Shown here piece after piece: positions 16,999 through 25,402 of a DNA stretch of 64,000 nt (position 1 is its first letter; each line of letters begins with the position of its first letter). The notes under the pieces were generated by a model. The model worked only from the letters and a program-made list of their open reading frames with translations, was not told where the DNA came from and searched no databases. Source of the stretch: Nitrospirillum viridazoti (GTDB taxonomy: Bacteria; Pseudomonadota; Alphaproteobacteria; Azospirillales; Azospirillaceae); the NCBI RefSeq assembly GCF_007827975.1, contig NZ_VITT01000010.1. One strand, written 5' to 3'. The position numbers and the translations under genes are program-made.

Positions 16999-17853
16999 AT
17001 GTCCATCGCCGTCTTCGCCATCGTCCTGTTCGCGGCCCTGCTGCATGCCACCTGGAACGCCCTGGTCAAGGGGGCGGGGGACAAGCTGATGGCGGCCGTC
17101 CTGGTGGCGGGCGGCGCGGCCCTCATCGCCATCGCGACGCTGCCCTTCCTGCCTCTGCCGGCGGCGGCCAGCTGGCCCTATCTGGTGACGTCCAGCGTCC
17201 TGCAGATTCTCTACCTGACCCTGGTCGCCCGCGCCTACCACGTCGCCGACATGAGCCAGACCTATCCCCTGATGCGGGGGACGGCGCCTCTGCTGGTGGC
17301 GCTGGTCAGTGGTCTTTGGCTGCGGGAGGCGCTGTCCGTCCGTGCCGTATTGGGCGTGGGGATAATCTGCGCCGGCGTCCTCAGCATGGCGTGGATGGGC
17401 CGGCGCGGCGGGCCGGACCTGACGGGCGGCGGCGCCACCGGCACCCGGCTGGGCCTGCTGACCGCCGTGGTCATAGCGGGTTACACTTTGGTTGACGGCC
17501 ATGGCGTGCGCCTGTCGGGCGCGCCCGCGTCCTATGTGCTGTGGGGCATGCTGCTCAACGGTCTGCCGCTGGTGGCTTGGGCGTTGCTGGCCCGACGCCG
17601 GATTTTCCTGCAGCATGTCATCCGCCAGTGGCCGCGGGGCCTGGTGGGTGGTGCCGGCACCCTGATCTCCTACGGCCTGGCCCTATGGGCCATGACGGTG
17701 GCCCCGGTGGCCGTCATCGCCGCCCTGCGCGAAAGCTCCATCCTGTTCGGCACCGCCATCGCCGGCCTGGTGTTGAAGGAGCGGGTGGGTCCTCGCCGCC
17801 TGGCCGCTGCCTGCCTCATTGCCGTGGGCGCCATGGTGCTGCGCCTGGCGTGA
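16999..17853 (+). CDS. EamA (DMT) family transporter
   Basis: A 284-residue protein with about ten transmembrane helices arranged as two EamA repeats; for example LLHATWNALVKGAGDK near residue 13 in the first, and VAPVAVIAALRESSILFGTA in the last third, a segment typical of drug/metabolite transporters. The start at 16999 places the first helix (IAVFAIVLFAALLHA) at the N-terminus; a frame from 16966 adds 11 residues. Substrate unknown. It lies between cbtA and cobB and may be co-transcribed with the cbt genes, though a 103-base gap separates them. Confidence 0.8.
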   Translation: MSIAVFAIVLFAALLHATWNALVKGAGDKLMAAVLVAGGAALIAIATLPFLPLPAAASWPYLVTSSVLQILYLTLVARAYHVADMSQTYPLMRGTAPLLVALVSGLWLREALSVRAVLGVGIICAGVLSMAWMGRRGGPDLTGGGATGTRLGLLTAVVIAGYTLVDGHGVRLSGAPASYVLWGMLLNGLPLVAWALLARRRIFLQHVIRQWPRGLVGGAGTLISYGLALWAMTVAPVAVIAALRESSILFGTAIAGLVLKERVGPRRLAAACLIAVGAMVLRLA

Positions 17854-17875
17854 GGCAGGCGTCTGGACGATCGCC

Positions 17876-18073
17876 TCACGCGGCCCGGGCCAGCCCGCCC
17901 TCGTCCCAGCCGGCGCCGCGATGCCAGCGCGCGGTGATACGCCCGTGTTCCAGGGCAAACAGGGTCAGCCAGCCATTGTCGAATAGCGTCCGCACCTGCT
18001 CGTGGCGGGCCAGCACCTCGGCGATGGCGTGCCGCGGTGCCTCCACCAGGGCCGATAGGCGCAGGGGCGCGTG
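17876..18073 (-). pseudogene. C-terminal remnant of a DabA (DUF2309) inorganic-carbon transporter
   Basis: On the minus strand a frame ending in TGA at 17876-17878 reads HAPLRLSALVEAPRHAIAEV, then LARHEQVRTLFDNGW and LTLFALEHGRI. This matches the usual end of DabA/DUF2309 proteins, where a P-(L/M)-R-L...EAP...V-R...DNGW...L pattern precedes the C-terminus. Upstream the frame is broken by stops within 20 codons and no longer looks like DabA. Only about 65 codons of a protein that is normally 800 or more residues remain, so this is a relic. The family call is from memory of the C-terminal pattern. Confidence 0.5.
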
Positions 18074-18196
18074 GGCCAGCCTGGCCCTGGACGTGGTGCT
18101 GACGAACCTGGCCCCGCCCCGCGACGCCGCCAGCCCCTACCTGATCCATCAATCCGCTGCTGGCGGAGCTGTTGACCAGGGGCGGAGTAACGTCCG

Positions 18197-19528
18197 TCAG
18201 CCCCTTGCGATCAGGTGCAGGAATGATCCCGCCACGCTGCCCCGACGGCTGCCCAAGGGGCCCAGGTCGGTGCCATCGGCGGCCTCGGCAGTCAGCAGGG
18301 GGGCGTCGGCGCCGGCGGTCAGGACGCTCGCGTAATGGAATTCGTGGCCGCGAAAACGGCTGCCGGCGGGGCCCAGGGCCATGTCGGCCAGGGTGGTGAC
18401 CCGGCGATAGCCCAGGTGCAGCTTGCGCTTGGCGAAGCTGGTTTGGACGGAGAGCAGGCCCAGCATCTCATGCGCCTGGCCTTCGGCATCCACCAGCACC
18501 TCGCCCAGGGTCATGTAGCCGCCGCACTCCCCGAAGATGGCCGTACCCTGGGCGGCCAGGCGCTGCATCCCGGCCTTGAAGGTACTCGCCGCCGCCAGGC
18601 GGCCGGCATGCAGTTCGGGATAGCCGCCGGGCAGCACCACCGCGTCGGCGCCGGCATCGGGTGCCTGGTCGGCAAGGGGGGAGAAGGGCAGCACCTCCGC
18701 CCCCGCCGCCCGCCAGCCGGCCAGGACGTGGGGATAGACGAAGCTGAAGGCCGCATCGCTGGCCAGGGCGATTCGCTGCCCCGGCGGCGGCAGGGCCGTT
18801 GGGGCTGCATCGGTGACGGCTGGCGCGTAGGGCACAGCCAGGGCCGCCAGGCGGTCCAGATCGACATGGCTTTCCACCCAGGCGCCCAGGGTGGCCAGCC
18901 GCTCGGCCAGGGCGTCGGTCTCTGACGCTTGAACCAGGCCCAGATGGCGCTCCGGCAGGGCGTGGCCGGGGGTGCGGGGCAGGGCGCCCAGCACGGGGAT
19001 GCCCAGGGCGTCGATGGCGCCCTGGATCAGGCTGCGGTGACGGGGGCTGGCGATGTTGTTCAGCACCACACCGGCCAGGCGCACGTCCTCGCGATAGGTT
19101 GCGAAGCCCTTCACCAGCGCCGCCACCGACTGCGACGCGCCGCGCCCATCCACCACCAGCACCACGGGCCAGCCGGTGCGGGCCGCGATGTCCGCCGTGG
19201 CGCCGTTGCCCCAGGCGCCCACCCGGGCCACGCCGTCGAACAGCCCCATCAGGGCCTCGCAGATCAGCAGCTCGCCCCCAGCCGCCGCCTGGGCCGCCAA
19301 TCCGTCGACCAGGGCCGGTTCCATGGCCCAACTGTCCAGGTTAAGGCTTGGATGGCCGCAGGCGGCGGCGTGGAAGGCCGGGTCGATGTAGTCCGGCCCC
19401 GATTTCGCGGCGCGCACGTCCAGCCCCCGGGCGCGGAAGGCCGCCAGCAGGCCCAGGGTGAGGGTGGTCTTGCCGGAGCCCGAGGCGGGGGAGGCGATGA
19501 TGAGGCCTGGTGCCGTACGCTCAATCAT
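18197..19528 (-). CDS. cobB: Cobyrinic acid a,c-diamide synthase
   Basis: A 443-residue two-domain amidotransferase. The N-terminal P-loop domain has IIASPASGSGKTTLTLGLL near residue 10 and AKSGPDYIDP near 41, both signatures of CobB/CbiA. The C-terminal glutamine amidotransferase domain has VVLPGGYPELHAGRLA near residue 297 and the catalytic Cys in IFGECGGYM near residue 335. It amidates side chains a and c of hydrogenobyrinic acid (aerobic route) using glutamine and ATP. The start overlaps the end of cobA by 8 bases, so the two are coupled. Confidence 0.93.
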   Translation of the reverse strand: MIERTAPGLIIASPASGSGKTTLTLGLLAAFRARGLDVRAAKSGPDYIDPAFHAAACGHPSLNLDSWAMEPALVDGLAAQAAAGGELLICEALMGLFDGVARVGAWGNGATADIAARTGWPVVLVVDGRGASQSVAALVKGFATYREDVRLAGVVLNNIASPRHRSLIQGAIDALGIPVLGALPRTPGHALPERHLGLVQASETDALAERLATLGAWVESHVDLDRLAALAVPYAPAVTDAAPTALPPPGQRIALASDAAFSFVYPHVLAGWRAAGAEVLPFSPLADQAPDAGADAVVLPGGYPELHAGRLAAASTFKAGMQRLAAQGTAIFGECGGYMTLGEVLVDAEGQAHEMLGLLSVQTSFAKRKLHLGYRRVTTLADMALGPAGSRFRGHEFHYASVLTAGADAPLLTAEAADGTDLGPLGSRRGSVAGSFLHLIARG

Positions 19529-20309
19529 GGGAGGCCGCCCCCAGCCAGTTCAGGGTGGCGTGCAGTTCGGCGATGGTGCCGATGACGATGATGGCGGGTG
19601 GCGCCAGTCCGCTGTCCGCCAGCTCCTGGGCGCAGCGGGCCAGCGTGCTGGTCAGCACCTTCTGGCGCGGGGTGGTGGCGTCGCAGATGACGGCCACGGC
19701 GGTGTCGGCCGCCAGGCCACCCTCCATCAGCGCCGTGGCAATGCCGCCCAGGCCCCGCCACGCCATATACAGGATCAGCGGCGCCTTGGTGGCGGCCAGG
19801 GCCGCCCAGTCCGGCCCGTCACCCGCCGACTGGCCAGTCACCAGGATGACGGCCTGGTTGGCGGTGCGGTGGGTCGCGGGAATACCGGCATAGGCGGGGC
19901 CCGCCAGCCCGGCGGTGATGCCCGGGACTACACGGAAGGGCAGGCCGGCGGCCACCAGGGCCAGCGCTTCCTCACCCCCCCGGCCGAAGACGAAGGGGTC
20001 GCCCGCCTTCAGCCGCAGCACGCGCAGGCCTTGCCGTCCCAGTTCCACCAGGCGCAGGCTGATATCCTCCTGCGCCGGTGAGGGACGGCCGCCACGCTTG
20101 CCAGCGAATTCCTTGACGGCGGCGGGGTTGGCCATGTCCAGGATACGTTCGTCCACCAGCGCGTCGTAGACGATATGGTCGGCCTGGCGTAGAGCATGCA
20201 GGGCCAGCAGCGTCAGCAGGCCGGGATCGCCCGGTCCGGCACCCACGAGCCAGACGCTGCCGGGCTGGAAATCGGGAAAGGCCAAGGTCGGTAGGGTCAG
20301 GTCAGTCAT
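19521..20309 (-). CDS. cobA: Uroporphyrinogen-III C-methyltransferase
   Basis: A 262-residue SUMT. Near the N-terminus it has VWLVGAGPGDPGLLTL, then VYDALVDERIL, RLKAGDPFVFGRGGEEAL near residue 98 and VVPGITAGLAGPAYAGIP near 125, all classical SAM-binding motifs of CobA. It makes precorrin-2 from uroporphyrinogen III, the first step to cobalamin. I chose the ATG at 20309; the frame continues open upstream but through the opposite-strand cbiD gene. The start codon shares two bases with the start of cbiD on the other strand. Confidence 0.93.
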   Translation of the reverse strand: MTDLTLPTLAFPDFQPGSVWLVGAGPGDPGLLTLLALHALRQADHIVYDALVDERILDMANPAAVKEFAGKRGGRPSPAQEDISLRLVELGRQGLRVLRLKAGDPFVFGRGGEEALALVAAGLPFRVVPGITAGLAGPAYAGIPATHRTANQAVILVTGQSAGDGPDWAALAATKAPLILYMAWRGLGGIATALMEGGLAADTAVAVICDATTPRQKVLTSTLARCAQELADSGLAPPAIIVIGTIAELHATLNWLGAASHD

Positions 20310-21450
20310 GGACGTGGACGGCGATATCGATACGGAGGGGACGGAAGGGCGCGCGCTGCGCCCCGGCTGGACCACCGGCGCCTGCGCCACGGCGGCGGCG
20401 GCGGCGGCCACGACGGCCTTGTTCGGCGGTGACTTCCCGGACCCGGTGTCCATCACCCTGCCCGGCGGGCAGCGCCCGGCCTTCGTTCTGGCCGTCACCG
20501 AGCGTGGTGACGGATGGGCCCAGGCGGGCGTGATCAAGGACGCGGGCGACGATCCCGACGTGACCCATGGCGCCCTGGTGCGGGCGCGCGTCGCAGCGGG
20601 GACCGCGGGCAGCGGCGTCACCTTCCGCGCCGGGCCCGGCGTGGGCACCGTGACCTTGCCCGGCCTGCCGCTGCCGGTGGGCGAGCCCGCCATCAACCCT
20701 GTGCCCCGCGCCATGATCCGTGAAGCGGTCACTGCCGTGGCCCAGGCCGCCGGTCGTCCGGCGGACCTGGTGGTGGAAATCGGCATCGACAATGGCGAGG
20801 TGCTGGCCCGGCGCACCATGAATGCGCGCCTGGGCATCATCGGCGGCCTGTCGGTGCTGGGCACCACCGGCATCGTCGTGCCCTATTCCTGCGGCGCCTG
20901 GATCGCCAGCATCCATCGCGGCGTGGACGTGGCGCGGGCTGCCGGCCTGCCTCATGTCGCCGCCTGCACCGGCCGCACGTCGGAGGCGGCGATCACCCGC
21001 CGCTACGGCCTGCCGGAACAGGCGCTGCTGGACATGGGCGACTTCGCCGGCGGCACGCTGAAATACCTGCGCCGCCATCCCGTGCCACACCTGACCATCG
21101 CCGGCGGCTTCGCCAAGCTGGGCAAGCTGGCCCAGGGCCTGATGGATCTGCATTCCAAGCGTCACGCGGTGGATCTGGACTGGCTGGCCGGCGTGCTGGC
21201 CGATTTGGGCGCCACGTCCGATCTGGTGGCCAAGGCGCGCGGCGCCAACACGGCGCTTGAGGTGCTGCAGCTGGCCGATGCCGCCGGCCTGCCGGTGGCG
21301 GACCGGGTGGCGGAGATGGCGCGCGCCGTGGCGCTGCGGGTGCTGGAGGACGCGCCCATCACCGTCGACGTGATGGTCATCGACCGTCAGGGCGGTATCA
21401 TCGGGCAGGCCGGTGGCGTGGGCCAGACTCACTCCCCCCTCCCGCGATAG
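20308..21450 (+). CDS. cbiD: Cobalt-precorrin-5B C1-methyltransferase (CbiD)
   Basis: A 380-residue protein with the CbiD signature LRPGWTTGACATAAAAAA near residue 17, GTGPGVGTVT-like GPGVGTVTLPGLPLPVGEPA near 112, and EIGIDNGEVLARRT plus LGIIGGLSVLGTTGIVVPYS near 172-196. CbiD methylates C1 with loss of the extruded carbons as acetaldehyde in the cobalt-early pathway. Here it sits among oxygen-dependent cob genes and cobF is not seen, so it likely performs the C1 methylation in that pathway. It is a single plus-strand gene between minus-strand operons; its 3' end overlaps cobM by 22 bases. Confidence 0.92.
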   Translation: MDVDGDIDTEGTEGRALRPGWTTGACATAAAAAATTALFGGDFPDPVSITLPGGQRPAFVLAVTERGDGWAQAGVIKDAGDDPDVTHGALVRARVAAGTAGSGVTFRAGPGVGTVTLPGLPLPVGEPAINPVPRAMIREAVTAVAQAAGRPADLVVEIGIDNGEVLARRTMNARLGIIGGLSVLGTTGIVVPYSCGAWIASIHRGVDVARAAGLPHVAACTGRTSEAAITRRYGLPEQALLDMGDFAGGTLKYLRRHPVPHLTIAGGFAKLGKLAQGLMDLHSKRHAVDLDWLAGVLADLGATSDLVAKARGANTALEVLQLADAAGLPVADRVAEMARAVALRVLEDAPITVDVMVIDRQGGIIGQAGGVGQTHSPLPR

Positions 21451-22190
21451 CGGCGCTGATAGCCGGCGTCATAAAGCGCGCTGGCGCGGAAATCCTCCGT
21501 CCCCAGCGTCTTGCCCACCAGGATCAGGGCCGTGCGCTCGATGGGGTTGGCGGTTACTTTGGCCCCAATGTCCGCCAGGGTGCCGCGCAACACGCGCTCC
21601 TCGGGCCAGGAGGCGCGATAGACCACCGCCGCCGGGCAGTCCGCGCCGTATAGCGGCGTGAGGCGCGCGACCACCTCGTCGATGACATGGATGGACAGGT
21701 GGATGGCCAGTGTGGCGCCGGACCGGCCCAGCACCTCCAACGTCTCATTGGCCGGCATGGCCGACGCCCGGCCGCCGGTGCGGGTGATCACCAGGGTCTG
21801 GCTGACCTCCGGCAGGGTCAGTTCGCGGCCCAGGGCGGCGGCGGCGGCGGCGAAGGCCGGCACGCCGGGGGTGATGGTGTAGGGGATGCCCAGATCCTTC
21901 AGGGCCCTCAGCTGCTCGCCCAGGGCGCTGTAGACCGACAGGTCGCCGGAATGCAGGCGGGCAACGTCCTGGCCGGCGGCATGCGCCGCCTGGAACTCGG
22001 CCACGATCTCCGCCAGCGACAGCGGGGCGGTATCGACGATGCGGGCATCCGCCGGGGCATGGGCCAACACGGCGGCCGGGACCAATGACCCGGCATAAAG
22101 GCAGACGGGGCAGCGGGCGATCAGGTCACGGCCGCGCAGGGTCAGTAGGTCGGGCGCGCCGGGACCGGCGCCGATGAAATGCACGGTCAT
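21429..22190 (-). CDS. cobM: Precorrin-4 C11-methyltransferase
   Basis: A 253-residue SAM-dependent corrin methyltransferase. It begins VHFIGAGPGAPDLLTLRG, and has VCLYAGSLVP near residue 30, RLHSGDLSVYSAL near 78 and YTITPGVPAFAAAAA near 103, the standard CobM/CbiF motifs. It adds the methyl group at C11 to form precorrin-5. The start overlaps the stop of cobE as ATGA, placing it third in the cobL-cobE-cobM set. The 3' end converges on cbiD. Confidence 0.93.
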   Translation of the reverse strand: MTVHFIGAGPGAPDLLTLRGRDLIARCPVCLYAGSLVPAAVLAHAPADARIVDTAPLSLAEIVAEFQAAHAAGQDVARLHSGDLSVYSALGEQLRALKDLGIPYTITPGVPAFAAAAAALGRELTLPEVSQTLVITRTGGRASAMPANETLEVLGRSGATLAIHLSIHVIDEVVARLTPLYGADCPAAVVYRASWPEERVLRGTLADIGAKVTANPIERTALILVGKTLGTEDFRASALYDAGYQRRYRGRGE

Positions 22191-22612
22191 GAGAGGATGC
22201 CTTCGGAACAGGCCACGGCGCAGGTGCTGCTTGGCCCCTGGATGCGGGGCAGGACCAGGTGGGCGTGCGGGTTATGGGGCGCGCCGCAGGCGGCCAGGGC
22301 CGCCGCCTCCGCCACCGGGGGCAGGCCACGGCCGGGTGCTGTGCTGGGGGTGAGCGTGGTCACGGTCTGCAGGGCGATAGGGTCCAGGCCCGCCAAAGGC
22401 ACTTTCAGTTGGGCCGCCGCCTGGACCAGCGCCGGTTCCGTCACCTTGGCGGCCAAGGTGCAGAGGACCAAGCCCACCGGCGGCATGGTCCAGTGCAGGC
22501 GCCCGAGCGCTTGGGTCAGGAGGTCCAGGATCTCGGCTGCGCCGACACCCTGGCGGCAGCCGATGCCGATGGCCCAGGGGGCGGGAAGCCGGGGGATGGG
22601 AAGGATGGTCAT
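22187..22612 (-). CDS. cobE: Cobalamin biosynthesis protein CobE/CbiG C-terminal-like
   Basis: A 141-residue protein that matches the C-terminal domain of CbiG, found alone as CobE in aerobic pathways: AIGIGCRQGVGAAEI near residue 14, LCTLAAKVTEPALVQAA near 47, GLDPIALQTV and TPSTAPGRGLPPVAEAAALA. Its exact role is not settled; it is thought to act with the methyltransferases in ring contraction or intermediate handling. ATGA overlaps link it to cobL upstream and cobM downstream. Confidence 0.88.
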   Translation of the reverse strand: MTILPIPRLPAPWAIGIGCRQGVGAAEILDLLTQALGRLHWTMPPVGLVLCTLAAKVTEPALVQAAAQLKVPLAGLDPIALQTVTTLTPSTAPGRGLPPVAEAAALAACGAPHNPHAHLVLPRIQGPSSTCAVACSEGILS

Positions 22613-23847
22613 AGTGGCTTCTCCACCCGCCACAGCGTGACCGGCATCAGGGGCCGCCAGCCCCGGAAATTCCCCAGGGGAGCGGCGCGCTCCACCGACA
22701 GGCGGGTGAGCGATCCGCCCAACGTGGCCTGCCAGCGGACAAGGTCCGCCTCCGTCTCCAGGGTCACGGCCGTGGCCACCAGCCGCCCGCCGGGGCGCAG
22801 GGCCTGCCAGCAGGCCTCCACTATACCAGCATTGGTCAGGCCGCCGCCGATGAAGACGGCATCCGGTTGGGGCAGGTCGGCCAGGGCTTCGGGTGCCGCC
22901 CCCTCGCGGAAGGCCAGATTGGGCACGCCGAAGGCCAGGGCGTTGGCGCGGATGGCGGCCATGCGGTCGGCCCTGTCCTCCACCGCCACGGCATGGTTGG
23001 CGGGGTCGGCCAGCAGCCATTCGATGGCGATGGACCCGGACCCGGCGCCCACGTCCCACAGCATCTCCCCCCGGCCGGGGGCGAGGTGCGACAGGGCGAC
23101 GGCACGCACCTCGCGCTTGGTGATCTTGCCGTCGTGCTGGAACCAGTCGTCGGGCAATCCCGGGCTGCGCGACAGCACCCGGGCGCTGGGGGCGATGGCG
23201 CAAGTCAGCGCGATGGTGTTCAGGTCCTGGATATCGCCGTCCGGCCAGGCGTCGGCCGGTGCGGCGCTCAACCGCTCGCGCGGGCCGCCCATGGCCTCCA
23301 GCACGGTGAGCGTGCTGGGGCCGAAGCCGCGCTCGCGCAGCAGGGCCGCCAGCTTGGCCGGCGTGGTGCCGTCCCAGCTCAACAGCAGCAGGCGGGCCCC
23401 GGGAAACAGGTGGGGGATGACGGCCTCCAGCGGGCGGCCGTGTAGCGACAGGCAGGCCACGTCCTGCAACGCCCAGCCCAGGCGGGACGCCGCCAGGGTG
23501 AAGGCGCCCGGCGCCGGCAACACCCGCGTTTCCGCCGCCGGCACCAGGCGGGCCAGCGTGGCGCCGATGCCGAACCACTGCGGATCACCGCTGGCCAGCA
23601 CGGTCACCGCCTGGCCGCGCCGGGCCAGCAGGGTGGGGAAGGCATCGCTGAGCGGGCTGGGCCAGGCCAGACGCTCCTGTCCCGCCGTCTCCGGCACCAG
23701 GGCCAGGTGGCGGGTACCGCCGACCAGCAGGCAGGATCCGGTCACGGCGGCGCGGGCGGCGGGCGACAGGCCCCCCCATCCATCTTCGCCAATGCCGACA
23801 ATGGTCAGCCAGGGAATGGTCAGCCAGGGGGTGCCGGTGCTAGTCAT
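22609..23847 (-). CDS. cobL: Precorrin-6Y C5,15-methyltransferase (decarboxylating)
   Basis: A 412-residue fusion of two methyltransferases. The N-terminal CbiE-like half has LTIVGIGEDGWGGLSPAA at the start and VLASGDPQWFGIG near residue 87. The C-terminal CbiT-like half begins near residue 240 with HDGKITKREVRAVAL and has the SAM loop WDVGAGSGSIAIEW near 263. It methylates C5 and C15 and removes the acetate carboxyl at C12. The start at 23847 precedes a small in-frame duplication (TPWLTIPWLTI). It is divergent from cobK, 29 bases away. Confidence 0.92.
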   Translation of the reverse strand: MTSTGTPWLTIPWLTIVGIGEDGWGGLSPAARAAVTGSCLLVGGTRHLALVPETAGQERLAWPSPLSDAFPTLLARRGQAVTVLASGDPQWFGIGATLARLVPAAETRVLPAPGAFTLAASRLGWALQDVACLSLHGRPLEAVIPHLFPGARLLLLSWDGTTPAKLAALLRERGFGPSTLTVLEAMGGPRERLSAAPADAWPDGDIQDLNTIALTCAIAPSARVLSRSPGLPDDWFQHDGKITKREVRAVALSHLAPGRGEMLWDVGAGSGSIAIEWLLADPANHAVAVEDRADRMAAIRANALAFGVPNLAFREGAAPEALADLPQPDAVFIGGGLTNAGIVEACWQALRPGGRLVATAVTLETEADLVRWQATLGGSLTRLSVERAAPLGNFRGWRPLMPVTLWRVEKPL

Positions 23848-23876
23848 GGCCGGCACACGGGAACGGGGTTGGGGCG

Positions 23877-24641
23877 ATGCGGATATTGGTCCTGGGCGGC
23901 ACAACGGAGGCGCGACAGCTGGCGGGCCTGCTGGCGGGTGACGATCGTTTCCAGGCCACGCTGTCGCTGGCCGGCCGGACGCGCGACCCCGCACCGCAGC
24001 CCTTGCCCACCCGCATCGGTGGCTTCGGCGGTGTTGCGGGCTTGGCGGGCTATCTGTGGGCGGAGGGCGTGCGGGCCGTCATCGACGCCACCCATCCCTT
24101 CGCCGACCAAATCAGCATCAATGCCGAGGCGGCCTGCGCCACCGCCCACGTTCCTCTGGCCGTGCTGACCCGCCGCCCCTGGACGGCAGGCACGGGCGAC
24201 GATTGGCGCCGGGTGCCCACCATGGCCGCCGCCGCCCAGGCGCTCGCCGGCCTGCCCGACACCGTCTTCCTCACCGTGGGGCGGCAGGAGCTGACGCCCT
24301 TCCTGGCCATGGATCGCCGGTTCCTGGTGCGCGCGGTGGACCCGCCGGATGCCCTGCCGGCCGGTGCCACTCTGCTGCTGGACCGGGGCCCTTACACGCT
24401 GGCCAGTGAAATGGCGCTGATGCGGAGCCAGGGCGTCGGCACGCTGGTGACTAAGAACAGTGGTGGCGATGCCACGGCGGCCAAGCTGCAAGCCGCGCGA
24501 TCCTTGGGCCTGCCCGTGGTCATGGTCGACCGGCCGCCGGCCGGAACGGCACCCCGGCTCTACTCCGCCTCCGACGCTGTCGCCTGGCTGGCCGCTCACG
24601 GCACCTCCACCAAGCCCCCAGGGGCGTCCCCAGCAGCATAG
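23877..24641 (+). CDS. cobK: Precorrin-6A reductase
   Basis: A 254-residue protein with the CobK/CbiJ signature: RILVLGGTTEARQLAGLL at the N-terminus, AVIDATHPFADQIS near residue 68, VFLTVGRQEL near 131 and LVTKNSGGDATAAKLQAA near 190. It reduces precorrin-6A to precorrin-6B (dihydro-) with NADPH. It is alone on the plus strand, facing away from cobL and running into the end of cobJ with a 46-base convergent overlap. Confidence 0.93.
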   Translation: MRILVLGGTTEARQLAGLLAGDDRFQATLSLAGRTRDPAPQPLPTRIGGFGGVAGLAGYLWAEGVRAVIDATHPFADQISINAEAACATAHVPLAVLTRRPWTAGTGDDWRRVPTMAAAAQALAGLPDTVFLTVGRQELTPFLAMDRRFLVRAVDPPDALPAGATLLLDRGPYTLASEMALMRSQGVGTLVTKNSGGDATAAKLQAARSLGLPVVMVDRPPAGTAPRLYSASDAVAWLAAHGTSTKPPGASPAA

Positions 24642-25402
24642 CTGCGCGGTGTGTAAACCCAAACGCCGCCCAATCCGTCAGCGCTCTTGCGCGGCAGCAG
24701 GCGGGTCTGGCTGGACCCGATCAGCACCAGGGTGCGCATGTCGGCCGTGGCCGGGTCGCAGTCGGCCAGGGTGGTGATGGTCACATCCTCATCATGGCGG
24801 CCCACGGCGCGGGCCAGCACCACCGGTGTCCCCGGATCCTTCATGGTGCGCAAGGTGTCCAGCGCCGCACCCAGCTGCCAAGGCCGGGCCTTGGAGATGG
24901 GGTTGTAGAGGGCGATGACGAAGTCGGCCTCCGCCGCCAGGCGCAGGCGCTTCAGCACCACCTCCCAGGGTTTCAGGTTGTCCGACAGGGACAGCACGCA
25001 GAAGTCGTGCCCCAGCGGCGCGCCCACCCGCGCGGCCGCCGCCAGCATGGCGGACACGCCGGGGCACACCCGCACCGGCACCTTGGCCCAGGCGGGGTCG
25101 TCGCCGGACTCCAGCGCTTCGAACAGGGCCGACGCCATGGCGAAGACGCCGGGGTCACCGCCCGACACCAGGGCCACCTTGCGGCCCGACACCGCCAGGT
25201 CCAACGCCAGACGGGCGCGCGACAGCTCCACCCGGTTGTCGGAGCCGTGGCGGCGGTGGAAGCTCTGCGGAATGCGATCCAGATAGGGGCCGTAGCCCAC
25301 CAGGTCGGTGGCGCTGGCCAGCACGTCCGCCACCTCCGGCGTCAGCCAGCGATCAGGGCCGGGTCCCAGGCCGACGACGGTCAGCGAACCGAGGGCGCTC
25401 AT
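24596..25402 (-). CDS. cobJ: Precorrin-3B C17-methyltransferase
   Basis: A 268-residue methyltransferase: LTVVGLGPGPDRWLTPEV near residue 7, GYGPYLDRIP near 35, VALVSGGDPGVFAMASALFE near 76, and ALYNPISKARPW near 158, all typical of CobJ/CbiH. It methylates C17 with ring contraction to give precorrin-4. The start at 25402 overlaps the cobI stop as ATGA; a longer frame runs through cobI and is not used. The last 46 bases overlap cobK on the other strand. Confidence 0.93.
   Translation of the reverse strand: MSALGSLTVVGLGPGPDRWLTPEVADVLASATDLVGYGPYLDRIPQSFHRRHGSDNRVELSRARLALDLAVSGRKVALVSGGDPGVFAMASALFEALESGDDPAWAKVPVRVCPGVSAMLAAAARVGAPLGHDFCVLSLSDNLKPWEVVLKRLRLAAEADFVIALYNPISKARPWQLGAALDTLRTMKDPGTPVVLARAVGRHDEDVTITTLADCDPATADMRTLVLIGSSQTRLLPRKSADGLGGVWVYTPRSYAAGDAPGGLVEVP

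Noticed and set aside
20309..20873. Extension of cobA by 188 residues upstream
   Set aside because: The extra sequence is antisense to cbiD and unlike any SUMT N-terminus; the SUMT motifs begin right after the ATG at 20309.
23790..23847. Small duplication (TPWLTIPWLTI) at the cobL N-terminus
   Set aside because: In frame, lies before the first SAM motif and probably has no effect beyond a few extra residues.
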